Translations under genes and position numbers: made by a program | The notes under the pieces: generated by a model | Told to the model about the DNA's origin: nothing | The model's input: the letters and a program-made list of their open reading frames with translations, nothing else | Databases searched by the model: none | Part shown: positions 1-5,880 of the stretch, in pieces | How the letters are laid out: each line of letters begins with the position of its first letter | Position numbering within the stretch: the stretch's first letter is position 1 | Assembly (NCBI GenBank): GCA_009703545.1 | Contig: WLFX01000054.1 | Location: forward strand, 1 to 6,687 | Direction: 5' to 3' | DNA from: Actinomycetota bacterium | Lineage (GTDB): Bacteria > Actinomycetota > Actinomycetes > Actinomycetales > Microbacteriaceae | Length of the DNA: 6,687 nucleotides

Positions 1-323
1 AGGACCGCATTCACGAGAGTGAACTCCCAGTCGTCACGCCGAAGATCGGGCTGGTCGGTGTGTTCGCCAGGTTCTTGGTCATAGCGTTCGGGGTTGATAT
101 CCCGTCCTCCTGCGAACACGAGTCCGTCAATCCCGTCGAGAACGCGGTCCGCGATGTCCATAGAAGCGGGTTGTGGAGGCAGCAGCACCGCAATACCTCC
201 CGCACGCGCCACGCTCTCGATGTATCCCGAATGCAGGAACGCCGCATCGACATCCCACACGCCCGTCTTTGCTTGTTGACGGTATGTCGTGATGCCGATG
301 ACGGGTTGACTAGAGGCGCTCAA
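1..323 (-). CDS. PuuD-like gamma-glutamyl hydrolase (class I GATase fold, peptidase C26), C-terminal part off-window
   Basis: Only the first ~107 codons are present; the gene runs off the left edge. The visible protein has PVIGITTYR near the start, a region ending IAVLLPP, then DGIDGLVFAGGRDINPERY and RRDDWEF. This is the N-terminal layout of the gamma-glutamyl-gamma-aminobutyrate hydrolase family (peptidase C26, related to E. coli PuuD). The nucleophilic Cys and the His/Glu of the triad lie further on and cannot be checked. The family hydrolyses the gamma-glutamyl amide bond of a glutamylated amine product, releasing glutamate, in the cytoplasm. I chose the TTG at 323-321, which gives MSASSQPVIG and overlaps the upstream ligase gene by 14 nt. 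A GGGAG lies 13 nt upstream. An in-frame GTG at 335-333 is possible but leaves almost no spacing to that GGGAG. The overlap implies translational coupling with the ligase. Family assignment is good; the substrate is inferred from the neighbours. Confidence 0.85.
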   Translation of the reverse strand, partial: MSASSQPVIGITTYRQQAKTGVWDVDAAFLHSGYIESVARAGGIAVLLPPQPASMDIADRVLDGIDGLVFAGGRDINPERYDQEPGEHTDQPDLRRDDWEFTLVNAV

Positions 324-1677
324 AACCGCGAACACGCTCCCAGTCAGTGATGGCGCTGTCGAACGCGCGGATCTCGATGCGGGCGGCGTTAACGAGGTGG
401 TTGACGACGTCGTCACCGAAGATCGCGCGGGCAGCCTTGCTGTTCTCAAATAGATCGGCCGCTTCACGGAGCGAGGTTGGTACATGAGGCTTGTCGGCTT
501 CGTAGCCATTTCCATGTGTCTGGTCTTCGAGTTCTAACTTGTTCTCGATTCCATGGATACCCGCGGCAATGAGCCCGGCGACGGCGAGGTACTGGTTAAC
601 GTCACCACCGGGGACGCGGTGCTCTACGCGCATCCCGTGACCGTGCCCGACAACGCGCAGAGAGAGAGTTCGATTGTCGTGGCCCCACGCAATAGCGGTC
701 GGTGCAAACGAGCCGAAGGCGAACCGCTTATACGAGTTGATGTTGGGAGCGAACAGCAGGGTGAACTCACGCATGAGCGCAATTTGACCAGCGAGGAAGT
801 GGCGGAACATGTCCGACATTCCGTTCTCAGCGTTCTTATCAGCAAAAACGGCGTTGCCTTTCGAGTCGCGGAACGAGATGTGGATGTGGCACGAGTTACC
901 CTCACGCTCGTTGAACTTGGCCATAAAGGTCAGCGACTTACCGTGGTTATCGGCAATCATCTTGGCGCCACTCTTGTAGACCGAGTGGTTGTCGCACGTG
1001 ATCAAGGCCGTGTCGTAGCGGAACGCGATTTCTTGTTGACCAAGGTTGCATTCGCCCTTGACGCCCTCGCAGTACATTCCGGCCTTGTCCATGCTCACGC
1101 GAATATCGTGCAACAACGGCTCAACTCGGTTGCTCGCGAGGAGGTCATAGTCGACGTTGTAGTCGGTGGACGGTCGCAGGTTGTCGTAGCCTTTCGCCCA
1201 TGCGTCACGGAATGAATCGTCAAAAACGATGAATTCGAGCTCGGTGCCGACGAATGGGACGAGGTCCATCTTCGTAAGACGATCAATCTGTGCCTGAAGC
1301 AATGAGCGGGGGGCAATCGGCACAGGTTCGTGGTCTGTCGTCTGGAGGTCGGCGATCACCATCGCGGTGTGCGGGATCCAGGGAACCAGTCGCAGCGTCG
1401 ACATGTCCGGGATCATCGCCATGTCGTTGTATCCCTTTTCCCACGACGAAAACTCGTATCCGGGAACCGTGTTGTTCTCGACATCGACCGCGAGCAGATA
1501 GTTGCAACACTCTGCACCGTGTTCCATGGCGTCCTCGACGAACAGCCGCGCGGACATTCGCTTGCCGACGAGTCGCCCCTGCATGTCGGTGAACGAGATG
1601 ATGACCGTGTCGATTTCACCACTGTCGACACGTTTCTGTAATTCAGGAACGGTGAGCATGCCGGTTCGTTGAGCCAT
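310..1677 (-). CDS. Glutamine synthetase family gamma-glutamyl-amine ligase (GlnA3/GlnA4/PuuA-like)
   Basis: This 455-residue, full-length member of the GS family has the metal/ATP/glutamate landmarks in order: FTDMQGRLVGKRM (~29-41), GTELEF (144-149), KGECNLGQQE (207-216), NSCHIHISF (261-269), WGHDNRTLSLRV (331-342) and EHRVPGGDVNQYLA (352-365). It lacks the NLYDLP-type adenylylation segment of housekeeping GlnA, and the carboxyl half reads like the secondary enzymes of actinobacteria. Those enzymes join glutamate to an amine using ATP: polyamines for Streptomyces GlnA3, ethanolamine for Streptomyces GlnA4, putrescine for E. coli PuuA. The ethanolamine-type permease transcribed divergently favours ethanolamine, and the overlapping PuuD-like hydrolase fits any gamma-glutamylation route. 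The ATG is preceded by AGAGGA with 8 nt spacing. Family is near certain. The substrate is an inference, and a glutamine-forming role cannot be fully excluded. Confidence 0.9.
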   Translation of the reverse strand: MAQRTGMLTVPELQKRVDSGEIDTVIISFTDMQGRLVGKRMSARLFVEDAMEHGAECCNYLLAVDVENNTVPGYEFSSWEKGYNDMAMIPDMSTLRLVPWIPHTAMVIADLQTTDHEPVPIAPRSLLQAQIDRLTKMDLVPFVGTELEFIVFDDSFRDAWAKGYDNLRPSTDYNVDYDLLASNRVEPLLHDIRVSMDKAGMYCEGVKGECNLGQQEIAFRYDTALITCDNHSVYKSGAKMIADNHGKSLTFMAKFNEREGNSCHIHISFRDSKGNAVFADKNAENGMSDMFRHFLAGQIALMREFTLLFAPNINSYKRFAFGSFAPTAIAWGHDNRTLSLRVVGHGHGMRVEHRVPGGDVNQYLAVAGLIAAGIHGIENKLELEDQTHGNGYEADKPHVPTSLREAADLFENSKAARAIFGDDVVNHLVNAARIEIRAFDSAITDWERVRGFERL

Positions 1678-1685
1678 GGTGTGTT

Positions 1686-1691
1686 TCCTCT
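1686..1691 (-). promoter_or_regulatory. Ribosome binding site of the GS-family ligase gene
   Basis: Read on the minus strand, AGAGGA lies 8 nt before the ATG at 1677-1675. It is a good match to the anti-Shine-Dalgarno sequence and supports that start codon. Confidence 0.7.
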
Positions 1692-1698
1692 TCGTTGA

Positions 1699-1720
1699 GG
1701 TTGGATTTGTAACCTTTAGA
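1699..1720. promoter_or_regulatory. Putative operator, ligase-proximal copy
   Basis: AACCTTTAGA at 1711-1720 is the exact reverse complement of TCTAAAGGTT at 1823-1832. The same site also carries GGTTGGATTT (1699-1708), repeated directly at 1829-1838, and a local inverted repeat AGGTT-N8-AACCT (1698-1715). It lies 21 nt downstream of a TTGACA on the minus strand, in the leader of the ligase gene, where a bound repressor could block transcription. The repeats are seen directly; operator function is inferred and the regulator is unknown. Confidence 0.5.
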
Positions 1721-1741
1721 AAACACTAGGTGAGGTGCATT

Positions 1742-1747
1742 TGTCAA
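1742..1747 (-). promoter_or_regulatory. Candidate -35 element of the ligase/hydrolase operon
   Basis: The minus strand reads a perfect TTGACA here, about 65 nt upstream of the ligase ATG. No convincing -10 hexamer occurs at 16-18 nt spacing (candidates there are TGTTTT, GTTTTC and TTTTCT); TAGTGT is only 13 nt away. The promoter call therefore rests mainly on the -35 and on position. Confidence 0.35.
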
Positions 1748-1778
1748 CTTACCTGCGAATCTTCGGGGACAAAGTAAC

Positions 1779-1791
1779 CCAACGTCGTTGG
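1779..1791. repeat. 13-bp palindrome in the divergent promoter region
   Basis: CCAACG-T-CGTTGG has perfect 6-bp arms around one central base. It lies between the two outward-facing promoter regions and upstream of the TTGACA facing the ligase gene, so a dimeric regulator could bind it. Its inner 9-mer CAACGTCGT recurs just before the permease ATG (1923-1931), but also inside the sdaA coding sequence, so the 9-mer itself is not specific. Confidence 0.4.
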
Positions 1792-1800
1792 CGTCCCATG

Positions 1801-1828
1801 TTAACAACACAAAAATTTTTCCTCTAAA
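1801..1828 (+). promoter_or_regulatory. Candidate promoter of the permease gene
   Basis: TTAACA (1801-1806, 5 of 6 to TTGACA) and TCTAAA (1823-1828, 4 of 6 to TATAAT) are separated by 16 nt. A weaker alternative is TTGGAT (1831-1836), 17 nt, TCTATG (1854-1859). In that reading the AAAAATTTTT tract at 1811-1820 would fall where an UP element lies. In both readings the repeated motif at 1823-1832 overlaps a core promoter element. No transcription start can be fixed from sequence alone. Confidence 0.4.
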
Positions 1829-1838
1829 GGTTGGATTT
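1823..1838. promoter_or_regulatory. Putative operator, permease-proximal copy
   Basis: TCTAAAGGTT (1823-1832) is the inverted partner of 1711-1720, and GGTTGGATTT (1829-1838) is a direct repeat of 1699-1708. It overlaps the predicted permease promoter. With the partner site beside the ligase gene, this suggests one regulator acting on both divergent units. Function is inferred. Confidence 0.5.
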
Positions 1839-1913
1839 TCGAGTGCTATCTCGTCTATGCTCGCAACTACCTAGCCAACACAATGTCGTGGGTGCGAAAG
1901 TTCCCTCGACGGG

Positions 1914-1919
1914 AAAGGA
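1914..1919 (+). promoter_or_regulatory. Ribosome binding site of the permease gene
   Basis: AAAGGA ends 12 nt before the ATG at 1932. The spacing is long but acceptable if the motif pairs with the upstream part of the anti-Shine-Dalgarno. No in-frame start codon lies closer upstream. Confidence 0.5.
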
Positions 1920-1931
1920 CTACAACGTCGT

Positions 1932-3422
1932 ATGTCTAACAAATTGAAAGTCTCGGGAGTTTCCTACACCGAGCAAAGTAAAGACTATTTCGAGAAGCGC
2001 CAGCTCACTCGATCTGCCGGTGTTTGGGGCCTCTGGGGTCTCGCCATCGCCGCGGTCATCTCGGGTGACTTCTCGGGATGGAACTTCGGTGTAGCAGCCG
2101 GTGGCTTCGGTGGACTTCTCCTCGCATTCGTCATTCTCGTCGTCATGTACTACGGACTCATGTTCGCCATCGGTGAAATGTCGTCAGCAATGCCCCACTC
2201 GGGTGGCGCTTACTCATTCGCCCGAAAAGCCATGGGGCCGTGGGGTGGATTCGTCACGGGTCTCGCCGAGACAATAGAGTACGTCGCAACGACTGCCGTC
2301 GTCGTATTCTTCTCGGCCGCATACCTCAACGGTGTGACCGCTGAACTGTTGAACCTCGACCTCACCGGAAACATGTGGATTTGGTACGTCGTCTTGTACG
2401 CCGTATTCGTTGGACTCAATTCGCTCGGTTCGGCCATCTCATTCAAGTTCTCGATTGTCGTGTCAATCATTTCGCTCGCGATCATCGTGCTGTTCTCGGT
2501 GATGGTTCTCCTTTCGGGCAAAATTGACTGGTCGATGCTCTGGAATATCCCCGCAGATGGTTCGGCTGGTTCGAGCTGGTTCCTCCCTCACGGCATCATG
2601 GGAATCCTCTTCGCGATTCCCTTCGGCGTCTGGTTGTTCCTCGGAATCGAAGAACTTCCGCTCGCAGCAGAAGAAGCACACAACCCGTCGAAGGACATCC
2701 CGCGCGCTGGATTCTGGGCTCGCGGAACCCTCATCGTCACCGGCCTTCTCGTCATGTTCATCAACACCGGAATCCTCGGTGCTGAGGTTGCCGGCGCAGC
2801 GGGTGAGCCTCTTCTCGACGGCTTCCGCGCCGTCGTCGGCGATGGCTGGGCTGCCATTCTGGGCATCTTCGCGCTGATTGGTCTGCTCGCATCGCTCCAG
2901 GGAATCATGTTCGCCTACGGTCGCAACATGTACTCACTGTCACGCGCTGGCTACTACTTCCGCGGACTGTCGGTCACGGGTAAGAACAAGACCCCGTGGC
3001 TCGCACTCCTCGTCGGTGGACTCATCGGTCTCGCATCACTCGTGTTGCTCGACTACTTGACCGCAACTGACACGACGGGTGCAATTAGTGGCGTCGCAGG
3101 TGCCATCATCCTGAACATCGCCGTGTGGGGAGCCATGCTGGCCTACCTCATGCAGATGATCTCGTTCATTATCCTGCGCGTCAAGCACCCCGAACTCGAG
3201 CGCCCTTATCGTTCGCCATGGGGTGTCGGTGGAGCAACCGTGTCCGGGTTGATTGCCGCACTAGCGTTCGTCGGATTCTTGTTGAACCCGACGTTCCTTC
3301 CCGCCATTTACGCCATCATCATCGTGTACGTACTCTTCTTGGGATACTTCGCGCTGATCGGTCGACACAACCTCGTAATGTCTCCTGAAGAGCGCTACGC
3401 GGTTCACGGCGAGCACAAGTAG
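1932..3422 (+). CDS. eat: APC-family amino acid/amine permease, ethanolamine permease type
   Basis: This 496-residue inner-membrane transporter has the APC superfamily layout of about twelve hydrophobic segments, roughly at 31-50, 56-80, 104-131, 148-165, 172-195, 216-240, 264-283, 306-325, 355-375, 387-415, 434-452 and 455-477. The N-terminal YFEKRQLTRSAGVWGLWGLA and following VISGDFSGWNFG, then MPHSGGAYSFARKAMGPWGG (88-107) and the charged IEELPLAAEE (239-248), resemble the ethanolamine permease family (for example Rhodococcus Eat). Such proteins import ethanolamine, probably by proton symport. Related APC porters carry other amines or amino acids, so the substrate is likely but not proven. 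It is divergent from a gamma-glutamyl-amine ligase, which suggests uptake and activation of the same amine. A strong terminator follows 8 nt after its stop, so it may be transcribed alone. Confidence 0.87.
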   Translation: MSNKLKVSGVSYTEQSKDYFEKRQLTRSAGVWGLWGLAIAAVISGDFSGWNFGVAAGGFGGLLLAFVILVVMYYGLMFAIGEMSSAMPHSGGAYSFARKAMGPWGGFVTGLAETIEYVATTAVVVFFSAAYLNGVTAELLNLDLTGNMWIWYVVLYAVFVGLNSLGSAISFKFSIVVSIISLAIIVLFSVMVLLSGKIDWSMLWNIPADGSAGSSWFLPHGIMGILFAIPFGVWLFLGIEELPLAAEEAHNPSKDIPRAGFWARGTLIVTGLLVMFINTGILGAEVAGAAGEPLLDGFRAVVGDGWAAILGIFALIGLLASLQGIMFAYGRNMYSLSRAGYYFRGLSVTGKNKTPWLALLVGGLIGLASLVLLDYLTATDTTGAISGVAGAIILNIAVWGAMLAYLMQMISFIILRVKHPELERPYRSPWGVGGATVSGLIAALAFVGFLLNPTFLPAIYAIIIVYVLFLGYFALIGRHNLVMSPEERYAVHGEHK

Positions 3423-3430
3423 TACCGTCG

Positions 3431-3470
3431 GGCGCCTGTGGGTCGATACGTCGGCTCACAGGCGCCTTTT
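3431..3470 (+). terminator. Rho-independent terminator after the permease gene
   Basis: GGCGCCTGTG (3431-3440) and CACAGGCGCC (3457-3466) form a perfect 10-bp GC-rich stem, extendable by G-U and G-C pairs at the loop end, followed immediately by TTTTCTCTC. It starts 8 nt after the permease stop. It should end most permease transcripts before sdaA. Confidence 0.88.
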
Positions 3471-3495
3471 CTCTCACAGTTAGCAGAAACACATC

Positions 3496-4866
3496 GTGAG
3501 TATTCTCACAGCTCTTGACCTCTTCACCGTCGGCGTTGGCCCATCGAGTTCGCACACGGTCGGACCGATGCGTGCAGCCCGCCGATTCGTCAGCGAACTG
3601 ATCGAAGCCAACCAACTTGATTCGACCGCGCGGATTCGCGTGTCGCTATTCGGGTCACTCGGTGCCACCGGTGTTGGGCACGGCACGACAAACGCCATCA
3701 TTGCCGGTCTCGAAGGTGCCGACCCTGAAACCTGCGACCCCGAATCAGTTATCACTGCGATGGATCGCGCGGTCGTGTCGGGGCTCGTTACCGTGGGACA
3801 TCGAAAGATCCCATTCTCGGAAGCAGACATCGAGCTTCGACCCATGACGCGCCTTCCACAACATTCGAACGCCATGACCTACGACGCGCTCAACGCAGTG
3901 GGTGACGAATTATTCACCCGCACGTATTTCTCTGTCGGCGGCGGCTTTGTCGAAGCCGATGATGAAATCGGTCAACCCGCGCCACTCACCGACTCGACGC
4001 TGCCCTACCCCTTCGACAACGGCGATGAACTCATCGAGCTGTGCGATTCAACCGGCATGAGCATCGCCGATATGGCGCACGCCAATGCCGTCGCGATCTA
4101 CGGCGTTGAGGTGGTGCACACACGCCTCACCGCCATCTGGTCGGCCATGTCGTCATGCATCGAGGCTGGCCTCGAGCACGAGGGAGTCCTACCCGGCTCG
4201 CTGAACGTAACGCGTCGCGCGGCTGGCCTTGCACGACACCTCCACTCACAAGAAGACACAGAAGAAACCAGTTCGCTCAGCAACGAATGGCTACAAGCAT
4301 TCGCGATTGCCGTGAATGAAGAAAACGCGGCGGGAATGCGGGTCGTCACGGCCCCCACCAACGGCGCAGCGGGCATTATCCCCGCCGTCGGGTACTTCGC
4401 AGAGCGGTTCAAGAAAATCGCGCGCGAACGAATTGCACGTGATTATTTGCTCACCGCCGGTGCTATCGGAACGTTGTATAAGCGCAATGCGAGCATCTCG
4501 GGCGCGGAAGCCGGTTGCCAGGGTGAGGTCGGCTCAGCCTGTTCCATGGCCGCCGCCGGTCTCGCCGCGGTTCTCGGCGGGACTCCTCGCCAAATCGAGA
4601 ATGCTGCCGAGATTGCGATGGAACACAATCTCGGGTTGACCTGCGACCCGGTCGGCGGGCTCGTTCAGATGCCGTGCATCGAACGCAATGCAATTGCCGC
4701 TGGTACAGCTGTCGCCGCCGTGCGCCTTGCGCTCGCTGGTGACGGCTCGCACAAGATCTCGCTCGACACCGTCATCGAGACAATGCGTCAAACGGGACTT
4801 GATATGTCTAACAAGTACAAGGAAACGTCAACGGGTGGTCTCGCCGTCAACGTCGTCGAGTGCTAG
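3496..4866 (+). CDS. sdaA: L-serine ammonia-lyase (L-serine dehydratase), single-chain iron-sulfur type
   Basis: This cytoplasmic enzyme converts L-serine to pyruvate and ammonia with a [4Fe-4S] cluster. The 456 residues match the single-chain family, with a beta domain followed by an alpha domain. Visible motifs are [19 protein letters not shown] (13-31), [15 protein letters not shown] in the N-terminal domain, [12 protein letters not shown] near 290-300, [13 protein letters not shown] with Cys341, and [12 protein letters not shown] with Cys383 and Cys394 as expected cluster ligands. The last residue, Cys456, matches the C-terminal cysteine that enters the active site and binds the fourth iron in the Legionella enzyme. 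The GTG start at 3496 gives the usual family N-terminus, but no clear Shine-Dalgarno lies in the 25 nt between the terminator and the start. It may depend on read-through, its own weak promoter, or a leaderless transcript. It lies next to an amine uptake gene and could consume serine made from glycine. Confidence 0.95.
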   Translation: MSILTALDLFTVGVGPSSSHTVGPMRAARRFVSELIEANQLDSTARIRVSLFGSLGATGVGHGTTNAIIAGLEGADPETCDPESVITAMDRAVVSGLVTVGHRKIPFSEADIELRPMTRLPQHSNAMTYDALNAVGDELFTRTYFSVGGGFVEADDEIGQPAPLTDSTLPYPFDNGDELIELCDSTGMSIADMAHANAVAIYGVEVVHTRLTAIWSAMSSCIEAGLEHEGVLPGSLNVTRRAAGLARHLHSQEDTEETSSLSNEWLQAFAIAVNEENAAGMRVVTAPTNGAAGIIPAVGYFAERFKKIARERIARDYLLTAGAIGTLYKRNASISGAEAGCQGEVGSACSMAAAGLAAVLGGTPRQIENAAEIAMEHNLGLTCDPVGGLVQMPCIERNAIAAGTAVAAVRLALAGDGSHKISLDTVIETMRQTGLDMSNKYKETSTGGLAVNVVEC

Positions 4867-5871
4867 CTAAAAGGCGAACGCGTAAGCAAGCATTCCCGCG
4901 TAGGCGACGCTCGTCCACACCGTCAATTTAAGCACGAGTACGTACTCGCGCGGGTTCGTAGCTGTCCACGTGATGAGCAGTGCGGGCGCGGCAACAAACA
5001 GAGCGAAGAATCCCCAAAACGCTGAGATTAGAATCAGCGAGAAATAGACGAGGATTCCGAAAGGCGCAAGCAGCAAGAAGGTGTAGAAGGCTCGCCCCAA
5101 CCACAGCGGCATCCGGGTAGCGAGGGTGCGCTTGCCAGCTGCGATATCGGTCGCTCGGTCGCGCACGTTGTTGATGTGCAATACCGCCATCGAGAACAGT
5201 CCCATCGCAACGCCGGCGAGAATGCTGTCAATCCAGACCGTCTGCACGAGCAGGAATGCGGTCCCCGAGGTTGCGACGAGTCCGAAGAAGATGAACACCA
5301 TAAGTTCGCCCAGCCCGGAGTAACCGTAAGGCTTTTTTCCTCCGGTGTAGAACCATGCGGCGGCGATGGCGGCTGCGCCGACAGCGGGGAGCCACCATAT
5401 CTGCGTGAGCACCGTGATACCGAGCCCCGCGAGGGCGGCAATTCCAAAGAAGATAAAAGCGACAAGGCGGACGTGTTTCGCCGGGGCAGCGCCCGATGCC
5501 GTGAGCCGAGTGGGACCGACGCGGTGCGCGTCTGTACCGCGAATGCCGTCCGAATAGTCGTTGGCGAAGTTAACACCGATTTGCAGGGCCAGAGCGACGA
5601 CGAAACAGAGCGCGACGACCGACAGTGGAAGTGCGTCCCACGGGTTGACGTCGTCGAGAAGGAACTGCAGGATGGCAACACCCCAACCCAACAGCACCGG
5701 CGCAAATCCGAGCCCCAGTGTCGCGGGCCGAGCGGCGGAAACCCAGTCACCGAACGTCGCGGGGCGAACGGTGATCTGCACTTGCGCGCCGTGCGGGACG
5801 ATTTTCTGAGTGCCGGGTCGTCCGCCGCGGTTACCGGTCGGACGCTTCTTTTTCGAAGTTCGAGATGCCAT
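4867..5871 (-). CDS. menA: 1,4-dihydroxy-2-naphthoate polyprenyltransferase (MenA)
   Basis: This integral-membrane UbiA-superfamily prenyltransferase attaches the isoprenoid tail to DHNA, giving demethylmenaquinone. The 334-residue protein has both Asp-rich prenyl-diphosphate/Mg sites: NFANDYSDGIRGTD (101-114, with D105 and D108) and NNVRDRATD (234-242, with D238 and D242). RVGPTRLTASGAA (117-129) and YTGGKKPYGYSGLGEL (175-190) are typical MenA signatures. About eight or nine hydrophobic segments follow a ~40-residue basic, Gly/Pro-rich cytoplasmic N-terminus (SKKKRPTGNRGGRPG), a lineage-typical extension rather than a targeting signal. The ATG is 9 nt after the menE stop and has no clear Shine-Dalgarno, suggesting coupled translation from menE. 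Its stop codon abuts that of sdaA. Confidence 0.95.
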   Translation of the reverse strand: MASRTSKKKRPTGNRGGRPGTQKIVPHGAQVQITVRPATFGDWVSAARPATLGLGFAPVLLGWGVAILQFLLDDVNPWDALPLSVVALCFVVALALQIGVNFANDYSDGIRGTDAHRVGPTRLTASGAAPAKHVRLVAFIFFGIAALAGLGITVLTQIWWLPAVGAAAIAAAWFYTGGKKPYGYSGLGELMVFIFFGLVATSGTAFLLVQTVWIDSILAGVAMGLFSMAVLHINNVRDRATDIAAGKRTLATRMPLWLGRAFYTFLLLAPFGILVYFSLILISAFWGFFALFVAAPALLITWTATNPREYVLVLKLTVWTSVAYAGMLAYAFAF

Positions 5872-5880
5872 GGGATAATT

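Noticed and set aside
60..350. A 96-codon plus-strand open frame at the left end
   Set aside because: It is antisense to the PuuD-like gene, which has a continuous conserved N-terminal domain in the minus frame.
553..1215. A 220-codon open frame on the plus strand opposite the GS-family ligase gene
   Set aside because: It lies wholly antisense to a clearly conserved enzyme. Its translation is low-complexity Val/Arg/Glu-rich with no recognisable domain, and the codon bias of the real gene explains the absence of stops.
1920..1934. The CAACGTCGT repeat before the permease ATG as a specific operator
   Set aside because: The same 9-mer also occurs in the sdaA coding sequence near 4850, so it is not specific enough to call alone.
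5034..5750. A 238-codon minus-strand frame inside menA in another frame
   Set aside because: It is Ser/Arg/Cys-rich and contained in menA, whose own frame carries both catalytic Asp-rich motifs.
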